In this document: piece after piece, positions 1 to 8,747 of the stretch
How the letters are laid out: every line of letters starts with the position of its first letter
Numbering within the stretch: position 1 is the first letter of the stretch
Origin: Membranihabitans maritimus
GTDB lineage: Bacteria > Bacteroidota > Bacteroidia > Chitinophagales > Saprospiraceae
Length of the DNA: 38,632 bases
Assembly: GCF_021729145.1 (NCBI RefSeq)
Contig: NZ_JAJSLW010000032.1
Coordinates: 1 to 38,632 of the forward strand
Direction of reading: 5' to 3'
The notes under the pieces: model-generated
Databases searched by the model: none
What the model saw: only the letters and a program-made list of their open reading frames with translations
Told to the model about the DNA's origin: nothing
Made by a program: the position numbers and the translations under genes

Positions 1-77
1 CTTGAGGGGGTCAATACTCCGGATTGACGGGGTCAGTATAAATCGGAACTAGGGGGTCAATACGACCGGATTATACA
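1..77. mobile_element. Probable end of an IS21-family insertion sequence (multiple terminal repeats)
   Basis: Three imperfect direct repeats are visible. Each has a GGGGTCA core (7-13, 29-35, 53-59) followed about 13-15 bases later by CGGA (20-23, 44-47, 67-70), giving a period of 22-24 bases. IS21-family elements carry such multiple terminal repeats as transposase binding sites, and GGGGTCAAT...CCGGAAT-type repeats are familiar from Bacteroidota members. The last repeat ends in a CA dinucleotide near 76-77, as expected for IS21 ends. No istA or istB sequence is in the window; the element body would lie to the left. The family call rests on remembered repeat architecture, not on a match. Confidence 0.55.
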
Positions 78-81
78 CTTA

Positions 82-639
82 ATGGAAGCTTTGAAATACT
101 TCCCCATTTCCACAACCACACAAGCAGAAGAAGACATTTTTAAAATCAACATCTCTTCAAAAGTGCAAGACTGAAATTCTGAAATCAAATTATTTGTCCG
201 GTTGTGCCAAAGACACGATGTACGAATGATTTTAGTCGGCGGAGCCGTAAATTTCTATAAATATCAAAGACATTCCGCTGATGTCGATTTCTGAATCGAC
301 ACCACTGAAGAAAACCTCAGGAATCTTGTCAATCTTTTCAAGGATATGGAATACGATATCGAAGAATTCCCTGTCCAAGTAAAGGAACAAAAACAATATA
401 TATCGATTAAATTTTCCCCGGGATAACTGAACCTCGAGCTAATTACAAAGTTTTCTCTTGGAAAATGTTTTGAAGAAGTAATAAGGGATAGCGTAAAAAC
501 TAAACTTGAAAAAATCGAAGTTCTCAAATGGAGTGTTCTCTCTTATGATGACCTCATTGATAGTAAAATCGGGTTGCAACGGCCAAAAGACCTGCTAGAC
601 ATAAAAGAATAGGAAAGAATTCGCAATGAAAAAGGATAA
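82..639 (+). pseudogene. Nucleotidyltransferase-like (AbiEii/DUF6036 type) pseudogene
   Basis: One reading frame from an ATG at 82 to a TAA at 637 keeps clear protein character but is broken by four in-frame stops: TGA 172-174, TGA 292-294, TAA 424-426 and TAG 610-612. I see no frameshift. The frame encodes MILVGGAVNF, then RHSADVDF, then LNLELIT, then SYDDLIDSKI and RPKDLLDIKE. This is the glycine-rich loop and DxD-type pattern of small polymerase-beta-fold nucleotidyltransferases common in Bacteroidota. The second TGA sits where the family usually has Trp (DFWID). Other genes here use TGA as a real stop, so recoding is unlikely. The gene starts five bases beyond the putative IS end, so the insertion may have removed its promoter. 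The exact family name is uncertain. Confidence 0.6.
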
Positions 640-687
640 TCGACAGCGTGATGCAAGGATGAAACCATATCGTAAAATAACCCCACT

Positions 688-1242
688 CTACAGCCACCAA
701 AACAATACCAGGACTACCATCCTGGCGACATAATAATGTGACATATATTCCCTGATAGACTTAATAGCTTTTACCATCTGCGAATTAACCGTTTGATAAG
801 AAACACCCAAATATTCAGCAGTCTGGTGATAAGAAAGTCCTTTAACTTTACAAAGTTGATAAATTTCTCTTCTCCTGGGAGGAAGTGTATCAATAGCCCT
901 GGCCAAATGCCCCTGTACTTCCATACCTTTCACGTTTTCCCATACATCATTGTTCGACTGAATCGCCTGGGCTTTGATCTCACTAAGAATTTCTTTTTCT
1001 TTTACGGTTCTACGCAATTTATTCAATGTATGGTTTCGGGTAATCGTAAATAGAAAACTTTGTAATTTCTTTTCATTGGAGTAATCAATGTCCATTTCGC
1101 ATACTTTGACAAAAACATCCTGAACGATATCTTCTGCTATATGCGGGACTTTTACAAAGCTCAATGCAAAAGCATAAATCCTTTGTTCGTATGCTTCGTA
1201 CAAATAGTGTAATTGTTGTATGTTCAGAGAGTCAGATTCCAA
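688..1242 (-). CDS. ECF RNA polymerase sigma factor (sigma-70 family, SusCD-associated type)
   Basis: This is a 184-residue extracytoplasmic-function sigma factor that would direct RNA polymerase to a small regulon, probably the adjacent susCD genes. Region 2 spans roughly residues 10-70, with YEQRIYAFALSFV and AEDIVQDVFVKV. Region 4 spans roughly 115-165, with LPPRRREIYQL and a helix-turn-helix SYHQTAEYLGVSYQTVNSQM. Length and layout fit the Bacteroidota sigma-70 expansion family that works with FecR-type anti-sigma factors. The C-terminus ends in a hydrophobic run (MVVLVLFWWL). The gene lies on the same strand as fecR, susC and susD but after susD, separated by a terminator, so it is probably transcribed alone. 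Its usual place is just before fecR. Confidence 0.9.
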   Translation of the reverse strand: MESDSLNIQQLHYLYEAYEQRIYAFALSFVKVPHIAEDIVQDVFVKVCEMDIDYSNEKKLQSFLFTITRNHTLNKLRRTVKEKEILSEIKAQAIQSNNDVWENVKGMEVQGHLARAIDTLPPRRREIYQLCKVKGLSYHQTAEYLGVSYQTVNSQMVKAIKSIREYMSHYYVARMVVLVLFWWL

Positions 1243-1470
1243 GAGTCAAATAATTTTCTTAATTACAACAAGATTGAAAATTGCTAGTAAAGTTCATTAA
1301 AACTTAATACTCAGCCATAGAATTTACTTTAACATTAGACCTGAAAAGGGTTCTAATATTATTAATAATTCTATTTTTAAGTATATAATTGTTGGTTAAA
1401 ATAAGTAAAGCAAAATCCGTATTTAATCTTATCATATCTAAATTACGAATTTTTTTGAAAAGAATCATAT

Positions 1471-1514
1471 ATCAAAAAATAAAGAGCCATTCCTTAATAG
1501 ATAAGAAACGGCCC
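1471..1514 (-). terminator. Rho-independent terminator of the susCD operon
   Basis: Arms at 1502-1514 and 1484-1496 pair over 13 positions when read on the minus strand, with three G-U wobbles and no mismatch. The loop is 5 bases and a T-rich tail (TTTATTTTTTG) follows. On the plus strand the wobbles become mismatches, so the element is directional and belongs to susD. The remaining bases between here and the sigma gene start (1243-1470) are AT-rich, and I see nothing else in them. Confidence 0.8.
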
Positions 1515-1590
1515 TTTTTTATCAACCCCTCTATTAATTACTCTATTGTAGACTAATATAATGAATACTTTTCACAATAGAAATTTCTAG

Positions 1591-3309
1591 TTACCATCCC
1601 GGATTTTGATTAAGGCTTGAATTTAATGTCAGTTCATTGGTTGGAATGGGAAATAAATAATCCCGATTTTCATCAAATGAAAACCCACTTGGAATTACAG
1701 ATTGATACCGGTCAATGTAATTATCTGCATCAACTGAAATTCCACTAATTTGATCTTCAATTTCAGGAAATGAAACCCCTTCCACAAATTTAGCCCCTTT
1801 CAATCGACTTCCCTGGAACACATGAGCTGCTTTCCATCTCATTAAATCATCAAGCCTAAACCCTTCAAAAGCCAGCTCTACCCTTCTTTCTCTTCGGATT
1901 TCATTGATAATAGGTGACAATGATGGAAAATCCCAATCAGGATCTGTAAAACCGACTTCCAGAGTAAGGTCGGGCATACCAGCCCGTTGCCTGAGCAGGT
2001 TAATTGAGCGATCCAAATCTTCCTGGGTAAGCGTTCCCAATTCAGCTTTTGCTTCTGCAAAGTTCAACAAAGCTTCTGCATATCGAAACACCATACCATC
2101 CACTTCCCCGTATCGGTCAGTGGAGGACCCTGTGTTTTGATTTGGGTCCGTTGTGGAACCTTTTCTAACCATGTATCCGGTGGTAGACATATCTGTAGCA
2201 CCTTTTTCCAGCGGCGGCGTATTGAACACAACCGGAGGACTTGAATTAATGGACACTTGTCCGGGAGTCCACATGGATTGATTCAGGCGTGGGTCCCTAT
2301 TTTCTACTACCTGAGAGAGTGTCTGGTCACCTTCATATACAGTACTTACACTGATAGGCATTCCATTTATATCCAGATACGTCTGTACCATAGATTTTGT
2401 AATCCCGGTTCCTCTTCCTCTCAAACCGTTTAAATAAGTCCATGCCCAGGTTCCCAGATCTTGTGAAGGATCTACTGTTTCAATTAATAAAGCCTCACTT
2501 ATACCAGACAGGTCATCCATACCAAATAAATTAAAATAATCATTTGCAGGATCACCCGTAGAAAATAATTGGACATTTTCATTAGAGACCAATTGTTCAG
2601 AAGCTTCTGCAGCCAAATTCAAATATTTCTCTCCATTTGAACCTTCTACTCCAAAAACTGTCCCAGCATGGTATTTTTCCCAGGTTCCTTCATAAAGGCA
2701 AATACGAGACTTGAACAGTAAAGCACTTTCCTTATTCAATCGTGTAGCTCCGATTTCATCAATACTCTTTAATAAAGAAATGGCCTGGTCCAGGTCTTCC
2801 ACGATATTATCAACGATGACATTCCTCTGTTCTCTGGGTGCATACAGCCCTTCGGAATCAATATTCAAAACTTCATCATACCAGGGCACATTCCCAAATC
2901 GCTTGACTTTATCAAAATAAAGCATAGCCCTGAAAAATAGTCCTTCCCCCATAAAGTGATCGATATCAGCCTGATTACCTTCGGTAACATTTTGTGCATT
3001 CTCAAGAAAATAATTTACTTCCCTTATATCAGCCCAGCCCCATCCACCGCCGGTAGCTGGTATAGAACGACTTCCATTCAGTAAGTCGTCGGGTGAAATA
3101 GGCATCATATTGTCACTATTATTATCATTATTGGAGTATTCTACATTCCCTCTCAGCATAGGATAGAAGCTATTAATGTACAACTCCATATCTGTAGGTG
3201 ATGTCCAAAACGTTTTTTCAGTTATCTCATCAAGAGGTGTTTTGTCCAGGACACTGTGGCAGGAAGTTAATAATACACCTGCCATTATATATATAATTAA
3301 AGATTTCAT
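1591..3309 (-). CDS. SusD/RagB family nutrient-binding outer-membrane lipoprotein
   Basis: This is a 572-residue surface lipoprotein partner of the SusC transporter; SusD proteins bind the oligomeric nutrient and act as a lid on the SusC barrel. The start at 3309 was chosen because it gives a proper lipoprotein signal (MKSLIIYIMAGVLLTSC); a longer frame to 3354 would add a non-signal extension. Family features include LDKTPLDEIT after the signal, FFRAMLYFDKVKRFGNVP in the TPR-like region, YRYAEALLNFAEAKAEL-type helices, RRERRVELAFEGFRLDDLMRW, and the typical C-terminus NPGW. The gene begins 22 bases after the susC stop, so the two form an operon. No glycoside hydrolase or peptidase gene follows to suggest the substrate. 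Confidence 0.95.
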   Translation of the reverse strand: MKSLIIYIMAGVLLTSCHSVLDKTPLDEITEKTFWTSPTDMELYINSFYPMLRGNVEYSNNDNNSDNMMPISPDDLLNGSRSIPATGGGWGWADIREVNYFLENAQNVTEGNQADIDHFMGEGLFFRAMLYFDKVKRFGNVPWYDEVLNIDSEGLYAPREQRNVIVDNIVEDLDQAISLLKSIDEIGATRLNKESALLFKSRICLYEGTWEKYHAGTVFGVEGSNGEKYLNLAAEASEQLVSNENVQLFSTGDPANDYFNLFGMDDLSGISEALLIETVDPSQDLGTWAWTYLNGLRGRGTGITKSMVQTYLDINGMPISVSTVYEGDQTLSQVVENRDPRLNQSMWTPGQVSINSSPPVVFNTPPLEKGATDMSTTGYMVRKGSTTDPNQNTGSSTDRYGEVDGMVFRYAEALLNFAEAKAELGTLTQEDLDRSINLLRQRAGMPDLTLEVGFTDPDWDFPSLSPIINEIRRERRVELAFEGFRLDDLMRWKAAHVFQGSRLKGAKFVEGVSFPEIEDQISGISVDADNYIDRYQSVIPSGFSFDENRDYLFPIPTNELTLNSSLNQNPGW

Positions 3310-3331
3310 CTGTCTAAAATTTGTTGTTAAG

Positions 3332-6300
3332 TTAAAATTGTACTCGCAGTCCAAAGCTTATGGTTCTTGCCAAAGGATATGCCCGGCTATCACCAATTCT
3401 TCCCGATCCGGTAACATCGGAAATTTCCGGATCGAAATTTTCCCAGAGATTGGTAAATGTCATCAAATTTTCTCCAGAAGCATACAGTCGAAGTCCCTTG
3501 ACAGCCGGAACTGATGTCAATAAACGGCCAGGGATTGTATACCCAAGACTTAGATTCTTTAATCGCAAATAAGCGGCATTTTGTAAATACCTGGTTGAGG
3601 TAGCCCGATCCTTTCCAAATCCATTTCGTCCCCCGGCTTCAAGGGGCAGTGGTAAATAACCATTAGGGTTATCCTCAGACCAAAAATCTAAAACAGCTTC
3701 AGTTACATTGGAATGCCCCCGACTATTCCATCCCCAGAATAGCGTCGCGTAACTACTCGGCATATAATCTTTTTTACCAACTCCCTGAAATAGAACATCT
3801 AGGGAAAACCCTTTCCACGCTATACCACCATTGATGGAATATCTATATCGGGGTTGGCTATTGCCTATAATTTTTCGGTCGCCTGGGTTGTTTACTGTAT
3901 TATCTCCAATATTAACAGCACCGTCCCCATTTACATCCAGGTATTTCACATCCCCCGGTTGCCAACCCGATCCAAAGTAAGAAAGGTCTACATTGGTAAG
4001 ATAATCTTCCACTTCACCAGTTGTCTGGAATAAATCTTCCGCTTCAAAGCCCCAAATCTCCCCGATTTCTTTTCCGACATACCAGTCACTTATTACCTTG
4101 TTGGGATTGTGGTATTCTGTAATGACTGACCTGTTATCCGAAAGGAGCACATTAACATTATAATTAAAGTCTCCAATCCCGTCTCTCCAGCCGAGTGTCA
4201 GCTCCCACCCATTGGTCTTTAACGATGCACTATTGGTTTGGGGCGGGCTTGTTCCCAATACAGCCGGTAAAGCACCGGATGGCCCAAACATATTATCCGT
4301 TTGTCTTTCATAAATGTCAAAAGTCGTTGTCAACCTACTACCAAGAAAGGCTAAATCGAGTCCCAGATTTTTGGTTACCGAAGTCTCCCAGGTAATATCA
4401 GGACTGACAATACCGGGAATTCCTGCATAATTTGGCCGTGTACCATCTACTATCCATCCAAGCCTGTTACTAATGGGGATATTTGATAAATAGAGGTAGC
4501 TACTTACATTCTGATTCCCTAATTTCCCATACGATAATCTGACCTTTAATTGATCCATAAAACTCCCCAAGGAAGATTCCCAGAAGTTTTCACGATGTAC
4601 ATTATAACCGACGGAGGCGGACGGAAAAAAACCAAAACGATCTCCATCCTCAAATTTTGATGACCCGTCGTACCTTCCATTAAATTCAAACAGGTACTTC
4701 TCCTTGTAATTATAAGAAAACCGCCCAAAATACCCAAGTGTGCTCCAGGTATCAATAGGGTTATTAGGACCAATGACATCCCCTATCGCAATATCAAGGG
4801 AGTTTAACTGATCAGCTATTACATCTCGTTTGGAAGCTACCACTTGAAAATAATCATTTTCTTCCTGTTGATATCCCAGTAATACATTTATATTATGATC
4901 ATTCAAAAAGTTCTTTGAGTAATCAGCATAAATATTGAAAGATTGGTAGTCCGTCTTTCTGATATCTTTGGTGATTTGATTATTATTAGCCTGATAGGTA
5001 ATAGAAGGTCTTCCATCCGGTCCGGTCAGCGACCATTTTTTGTAATTCAGTGTTCGGTCATAAAAGATTTTCTTGAACGAATAATCCCCCTTGATGGAGA
5101 AGTCTTTTGTCAATGTCAGTTCCGACCTGAAGCTGGTAACAAAATTATTCTCATTATAGGCATTAAACCCATTATTTTCCAACCATCCGGGAAGCAACGC
5201 CAATTGTTCTTCTACCAAAACATTGCCTTCATCATCTAAAACTTGTGGGGTTTTGTACGGAGCCAGGGGTGAAAACCTCATAGCATCGTGATATAATCTT
5301 CCTCTACTCCCTCCTTCCAGGGTAGCCGGAAAACTGTTATTTTCCTGATAAAACCGAGTGTTATTAGAAACACTCAACCAATCTGTTATTTGTGCCGTAA
5401 TAAAACCATCAATATTATACCGCTTAAAGCTTTCATTTTCATCTCCGTAGTCCAAAGCCCCTTCGTCTTCAAAGAAACTACCCGCCAGGTGATAGGATAT
5501 ACTTTCACTTCCTCCACTCGCACTTATGTCGTGTTTGTGTGCAAACTCTTTGTCCTTGAATATGATGTCCCACCAATTGGATTCAGCAAACCCCGTATAC
5601 CACCCGTTGGAAGTACCGGATTGGATTCCCAGCCATTGGTTGGGATTATTGGGATCAGCTTCTGTTTGATAGGATATTTGCCCGGTAGAAAACTGGCGGA
5701 TTTTTTCCATTTGATCTGCACCTATAGCTACCTGACCACTGAAATTCTGACTTGCAGTATTCAATACATCTGCATAGGTAATTGAATTTACAAAGTCCGG
5801 TACAAATATTCTTTTTTTAGATCGAAAACTATTCGAATAGCTTATTGAGAAATCCTGGTTATTACCTCCCTTTTTAGTCTCTACAAGGATTACACCAAAA
5901 GCTGCCTGGGCCCCATATATAGCCGTTGAAGCAGCATCTTTAAGGACAGATATACTTTCTATATCATTGGCATTCAACGCCGAAAGTTCAGATGGGGAAG
6001 AGCGTACTCCATTAATCAAAATATAAGGACTGGAATTAGATAATGAACCCGTTCCACGAATATTTATATTCATTTCTGCATCTGCAGCTCCACCTGTTGC
6101 ATTGACATCAACATTGAGGTTGGGAGCCAAACCTTGTAATGCCTGAGTTGCCGTATTTACAGACCTCATCTCGATTTCATCGGAATTAATTTCAGAAACA
6201 GCCCCAGTCATATTAATTTTTTTCTGGGTACCATACCCCACGACTACTACTTCTTCCAGTAATTCAGAGTCGGTTGTCAAAATTACAGTGATGTCAGATC

Positions 6301-6997
6301 TACCTCCTACCTCAACTTCCTGTGCTTCGTATCCAACATAAGAAATTACTAACGTCGCATTATCCTCCACATTAATTATGCTGAATCCACCATCAAAATC
6401 CGTCGTTGTTCCTGAAGTAGTGCCTTTTACGCTCACTGATGCCCCGATCAGGGGTTCATTGGCTTCATCCAGCACTACACCTTTCAAGGTATCTACTAAA
6501 ACCCAATTTCTGAACGTGGAGATCAATTTTTGCACCCCTATCTCCCTTACTCTCTTTTCAATCTTCTCCTGTTCATTACTTTTCAGATTTGTATTTGTCC
6601 TCAGATTTCTTAAATCTGAATTGTTGGCATCAGGAACATTGTAAACAGCTACCATACCATCGATCAGATTGAAGTCAAGGCCTAAACGATCAGTTAGATT
6701 TTCTAGCACTTCACCTAAATTCCCATTACTGACATCTAATTCCGCTATGGACATTTCTCCTATCGGACTGGCAAATGAAAAAGTAAAATCTGTGCTCGCT
6801 TCAATCTCTTCGAACACATCTTTTAATAATGCGTTTTTGAATTTCAAATTTACCTCGTAATCATCTAAAGACTGGGAAACACCATCGTTAGCTAGCAAAA
6901 GCCCGGTCATTGTCATAAGAGCAACCATTGTCAAAAATGATATGCGCATAACCACCCAAAAATTGTGAATTAAACATTTTTTTGTAACATTGTACAT
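3332..6997 (-). CDS. SusC/RagA family TonB-dependent transporter with STN signalling domain
   Basis: This is a 1221-residue outer-membrane transporter that imports a nutrient using TonB energy. In order it has: a signal region; an STN (secretin/TonB short N-terminal) domain around residues 45-120; a carboxypeptidase-D-like domain around 168-250 (LKGVVLDEANEPLIGASV); a TonB-box region with LEEVVVVGYGTQ; a plug around 265-375 with INIRGTGSLS and VLKDAASTAIYG; and a barrel to the C-terminal LRVQF. The STN domain contacts the periplasmic part of a FecR-type anti-sigma factor, so this transporter should also sense its substrate and induce its own operon through FecR and an ECF sigma factor, both nearby. 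A later Met (6949) is possible, but the longer N-terminus is usual for STN-type SusC proteins. Confidence 0.95.
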   Translation of the reverse strand: MYNVTKKCLIHNFWVVMRISFLTMVALMTMTGLLLANDGVSQSLDDYEVNLKFKNALLKDVFEEIEASTDFTFSFASPIGEMSIAELDVSNGNLGEVLENLTDRLGLDFNLIDGMVAVYNVPDANNSDLRNLRTNTNLKSNEQEKIEKRVREIGVQKLISTFRNWVLVDTLKGVVLDEANEPLIGASVSVKGTTSGTTTDFDGGFSIINVEDNATLVISYVGYEAQEVEVGGRSDITVILTTDSELLEEVVVVGYGTQKKINMTGAVSEINSDEIEMRSVNTATQALQGLAPNLNVDVNATGGAADAEMNINIRGTGSLSNSSPYILINGVRSSPSELSALNANDIESISVLKDAASTAIYGAQAAFGVILVETKKGGNNQDFSISYSNSFRSKKRIFVPDFVNSITYADVLNTASQNFSGQVAIGADQMEKIRQFSTGQISYQTEADPNNPNQWLGIQSGTSNGWYTGFAESNWWDIIFKDKEFAHKHDISASGGSESISYHLAGSFFEDEGALDYGDENESFKRYNIDGFITAQITDWLSVSNNTRFYQENNSFPATLEGGSRGRLYHDAMRFSPLAPYKTPQVLDDEGNVLVEEQLALLPGWLENNGFNAYNENNFVTSFRSELTLTKDFSIKGDYSFKKIFYDRTLNYKKWSLTGPDGRPSITYQANNNQITKDIRKTDYQSFNIYADYSKNFLNDHNINVLLGYQQEENDYFQVVASKRDVIADQLNSLDIAIGDVIGPNNPIDTWSTLGYFGRFSYNYKEKYLFEFNGRYDGSSKFEDGDRFGFFPSASVGYNVHRENFWESSLGSFMDQLKVRLSYGKLGNQNVSSYLYLSNIPISNRLGWIVDGTRPNYAGIPGIVSPDITWETSVTKNLGLDLAFLGSRLTTTFDIYERQTDNMFGPSGALPAVLGTSPPQTNSASLKTNGWELTLGWRDGIGDFNYNVNVLLSDNRSVITEYHNPNKVISDWYVGKEIGEIWGFEAEDLFQTTGEVEDYLTNVDLSYFGSGWQPGDVKYLDVNGDGAVNIGDNTVNNPGDRKIIGNSQPRYRYSINGGIAWKGFSLDVLFQGVGKKDYMPSSYATLFWGWNSRGHSNVTEAVLDFWSEDNPNGYLPLPLEAGGRNGFGKDRATSTRYLQNAAYLRLKNLSLGYTIPGRLLTSVPAVKGLRLYASGENLMTFTNLWENFDPEISDVTGSGRIGDSRAYPLARTISFGLRVQF

Positions 6998-7051
6998 TGG
7001 TTCAATTTTTAATTAGTAATCGATATTTCTAAAAAAAACTTTGAGCTAATC

Positions 7052-7076
7052 GCGGAAGTACCTCCAATACTTCCGC
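7052..7076. promoter_or_regulatory. Perfect stem-loop in the susC leader
   Basis: The nine-base arms GCGGAAGTA (7052-7060) and TACTTCCGC (7068-7076) pair perfectly around a 7-base loop, within the 263 bases between the fecR stop and the susC start. On the minus strand the hairpin is not followed by a T run, so it does not look like a terminator for fecR. On the plus strand it is followed by a T-rich stretch (TCTTATTTTAAT). It could be an mRNA leader structure or processing site, or the end of a small antisense RNA of the kind known for some Bacteroides susC-type operons. The latter is inference. Confidence 0.55.
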
Positions 7077-7260
7077 TCTTATTTTAATACCCATGCCAAT
7101 TGGTTTTGACCACTTTCTGGAGCTGAAAAATGCCAACCTATCTTAAGAAAGACTTGATGGGACCATCCATTCCTGTGCTTTCCACTGCAAGATCTGCCAT
7201 ATTTCCCAGCCCGGGTTTCCGACAAAACCAAACTGCAAAAGGTATAATTGCTCTTTTTAT

Positions 7261-8262
7261 TTATTCATTGGTTCGAATTTTATAAGATTTTGAATCATTG
7301 GTATCTCGATTTATTTCAACTTTCGCTATTAATTCCAAAACCGCGGATATTGACGACCATTCAGCATTCTGAGGTTTAAAAGTTATTCTTCTATTCGACA
7401 GCTCGGAATCTTCAAATTCTATATTGAGGTTATATACCTTTTCCAGTTCACGAATAATTGTTCCTAAAGTCTCGTCTTCGAAGCTCAATGCTTCGGACCT
7501 CCATTCATCGACTTCCGCGATAAATTGTTCTTTTTTATTTACCTTAAATTCCCCCTTATTATAGAGGAGTTCATCCCCCGGCAATAACAAAAATTCTTCA
7601 GCAGACAATACGCTGTTAACTTTTACTTCTCCGGAAGTAACCAATACTTTTTCTCCGGAATCATCTCCATAGGAAAAAACGTCAAAAGAGGTTCCCAATA
7701 CTTGTATCCGCAAATTTGTCGTATTTACAATAAAGCTCTTGGAGGTATCCCGGACTACATCAAAAAAACCGTGTCCTTTTAATTCAACTAACCGAACAGA
7801 ATCTCCGAAATTATTAGCATAAGAAATCTGACTATTTCTATTGAGCCATACCGTACTTCCATCCTTCATGCTAACCCTCTTAATTCGTACATCAGTATTT
7901 ACTATCGTATTCTCTACCTCATCCGTATGATTGAAAAAATATAACCAGCCAAAGGATATTATTACCAATACAGAAGCTGCCATCATCACCAATCGTCTGT
8001 AACCATTCCTGTTACCAGATTTTAAATCGGAATTTCTTCCACTGCTAATAATTAGCTCTTCGCTCCTTGATTTCAAATATTCATCCTTAATACCATTTAT
8101 ATATTGGGGATTTCGCCACCTGTCTTCCATGACATATTCCCATTCTTTTGTATATTTCTTATTCTCCAGTATGTCAATCACCCGCTCCCATTCTTCCTCA
8201 GAACACTGGTTATTTACAAATTTGTATATTAACTGTATGATATCGCGATTAAACTTCCCCAT
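7261..8262 (-). CDS. FecR-type anti-sigma factor
   Basis: This is a 333-residue inner-membrane anti-sigma factor that should hold the ECF sigma factor until the SusC STN domain signals. The N-terminal cytoplasmic part (about residues 1-80) contains LIYKFVNNQCSEEEWE. One membrane segment lies near residues 100-115 (VMMAASVLVIISFGWLYFF). The FecR domain follows (RVSMKDGSTVWLNRNSQI, then LGTSFDVFSYGD), and a C-terminal DUF4974-like part (DETLGTIIRELEKVYNL) precedes the end. I chose the Met at 8262 because MGKFNRDIIQLIYKF is the usual beginning; 12 extra residues are possible upstream. It precedes susC by 263 bases on the same strand. The sigma gene normally found directly upstream is missing here and sits behind susD. 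Confidence 0.92.
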   Translation of the reverse strand: MGKFNRDIIQLIYKFVNNQCSEEEWERVIDILENKKYTKEWEYVMEDRWRNPQYINGIKDEYLKSRSEELIISSGRNSDLKSGNRNGYRRLVMMAASVLVIISFGWLYFFNHTDEVENTIVNTDVRIKRVSMKDGSTVWLNRNSQISYANNFGDSVRLVELKGHGFFDVVRDTSKSFIVNTTNLRIQVLGTSFDVFSYGDDSGEKVLVTSGEVKVNSVLSAEEFLLLPGDELLYNKGEFKVNKKEQFIAEVDEWRSEALSFEDETLGTIIRELEKVYNLNIEFEDSELSNRRITFKPQNAEWSSISAVLELIAKVEINRDTNDSKSYKIRTNE

Positions 8263-8747
8263 AGTTAATAAGTGATACAATCGGGATGAAATATACATTT
8301 ACCCGAAGGTGGATTTTTTTTTGATGATTAAAAAAATTAATACAGGAATAAGGTATTTGGTTACTAGGAAAATCAGAAAATACCATAGGAGATGTAACCA
8401 TAGTGTAGCAATGAAACTTTATAAAAAAATCAATTAATATAATTTCTACTTCAGAGTAAAAATTAAACCTTTTCAACTTACTGGAATTTATGTGAAGCGA
8501 TACCCATGATGTTGTCTTTAGTTCAAAATATTGACTAATACAATGGCTTCAACGAACGCCAGGAATTGCATTACTGCTGATTACTTCCACACCCCGTAGA
8601 CTCATTAGGTTAACAAAAAAAGTGCTTCGTCACATGGATCGAAAGGCATTTTTTAAAAGATTAGATTCAATAACTTACAAACAAAAAAAGGGTTTACCTA
8701 ATAGTCAATAGATATACCCTTCTAATTTCTTCTTCGTTAATAAGTTA
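8263..8747. other. Intergenic region between the primary sigma factor gene and fecR
   Basis: This stretch of about 485 bases should hold the 3' end of the rpoD transcript and the fecR promoter. I see no convincing gene; a 75-residue minus-strand frame overlapping the fecR start has no recognisable features. It contains a near-perfect inverted repeat, 8599-8614 against 8692-8706 (arms of about 15 bases, one mismatch and one extra base). Nine bases at about 8530 (TATTGACTA) also recur inverted at 8702-8710. These may be remnants of a small element. Confidence 0.4.
8683..8723 (-). terminator. Candidate terminator of the primary sigma factor gene
   Basis: Arms AAGGGT and ACCCTT (8716-8721 and 8688-8693, extended by one wobble and one A-T pair) enclose a loop of about 22 bases and are followed on the minus strand by a T run of seven. 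The location, 25-60 bases after the rpoD stop, is right. The stem is short and the loop long, so this is only a moderate call. Confidence 0.4.

Noticed and set aside
172-294. TGA as a possible Trp or selenocysteine codon in the nucleotidyltransferase-like frame
   Set aside because: The same frame also has TAA and TAG stops, other genes in the window end in TGA (for example the DUF1080 gene), and Trp is encoded by TGG elsewhere.
264-527. 87-residue minus-strand reading frame
   Set aside because: It lies antisense inside the pseudogene that has clear family character on the plus strand.
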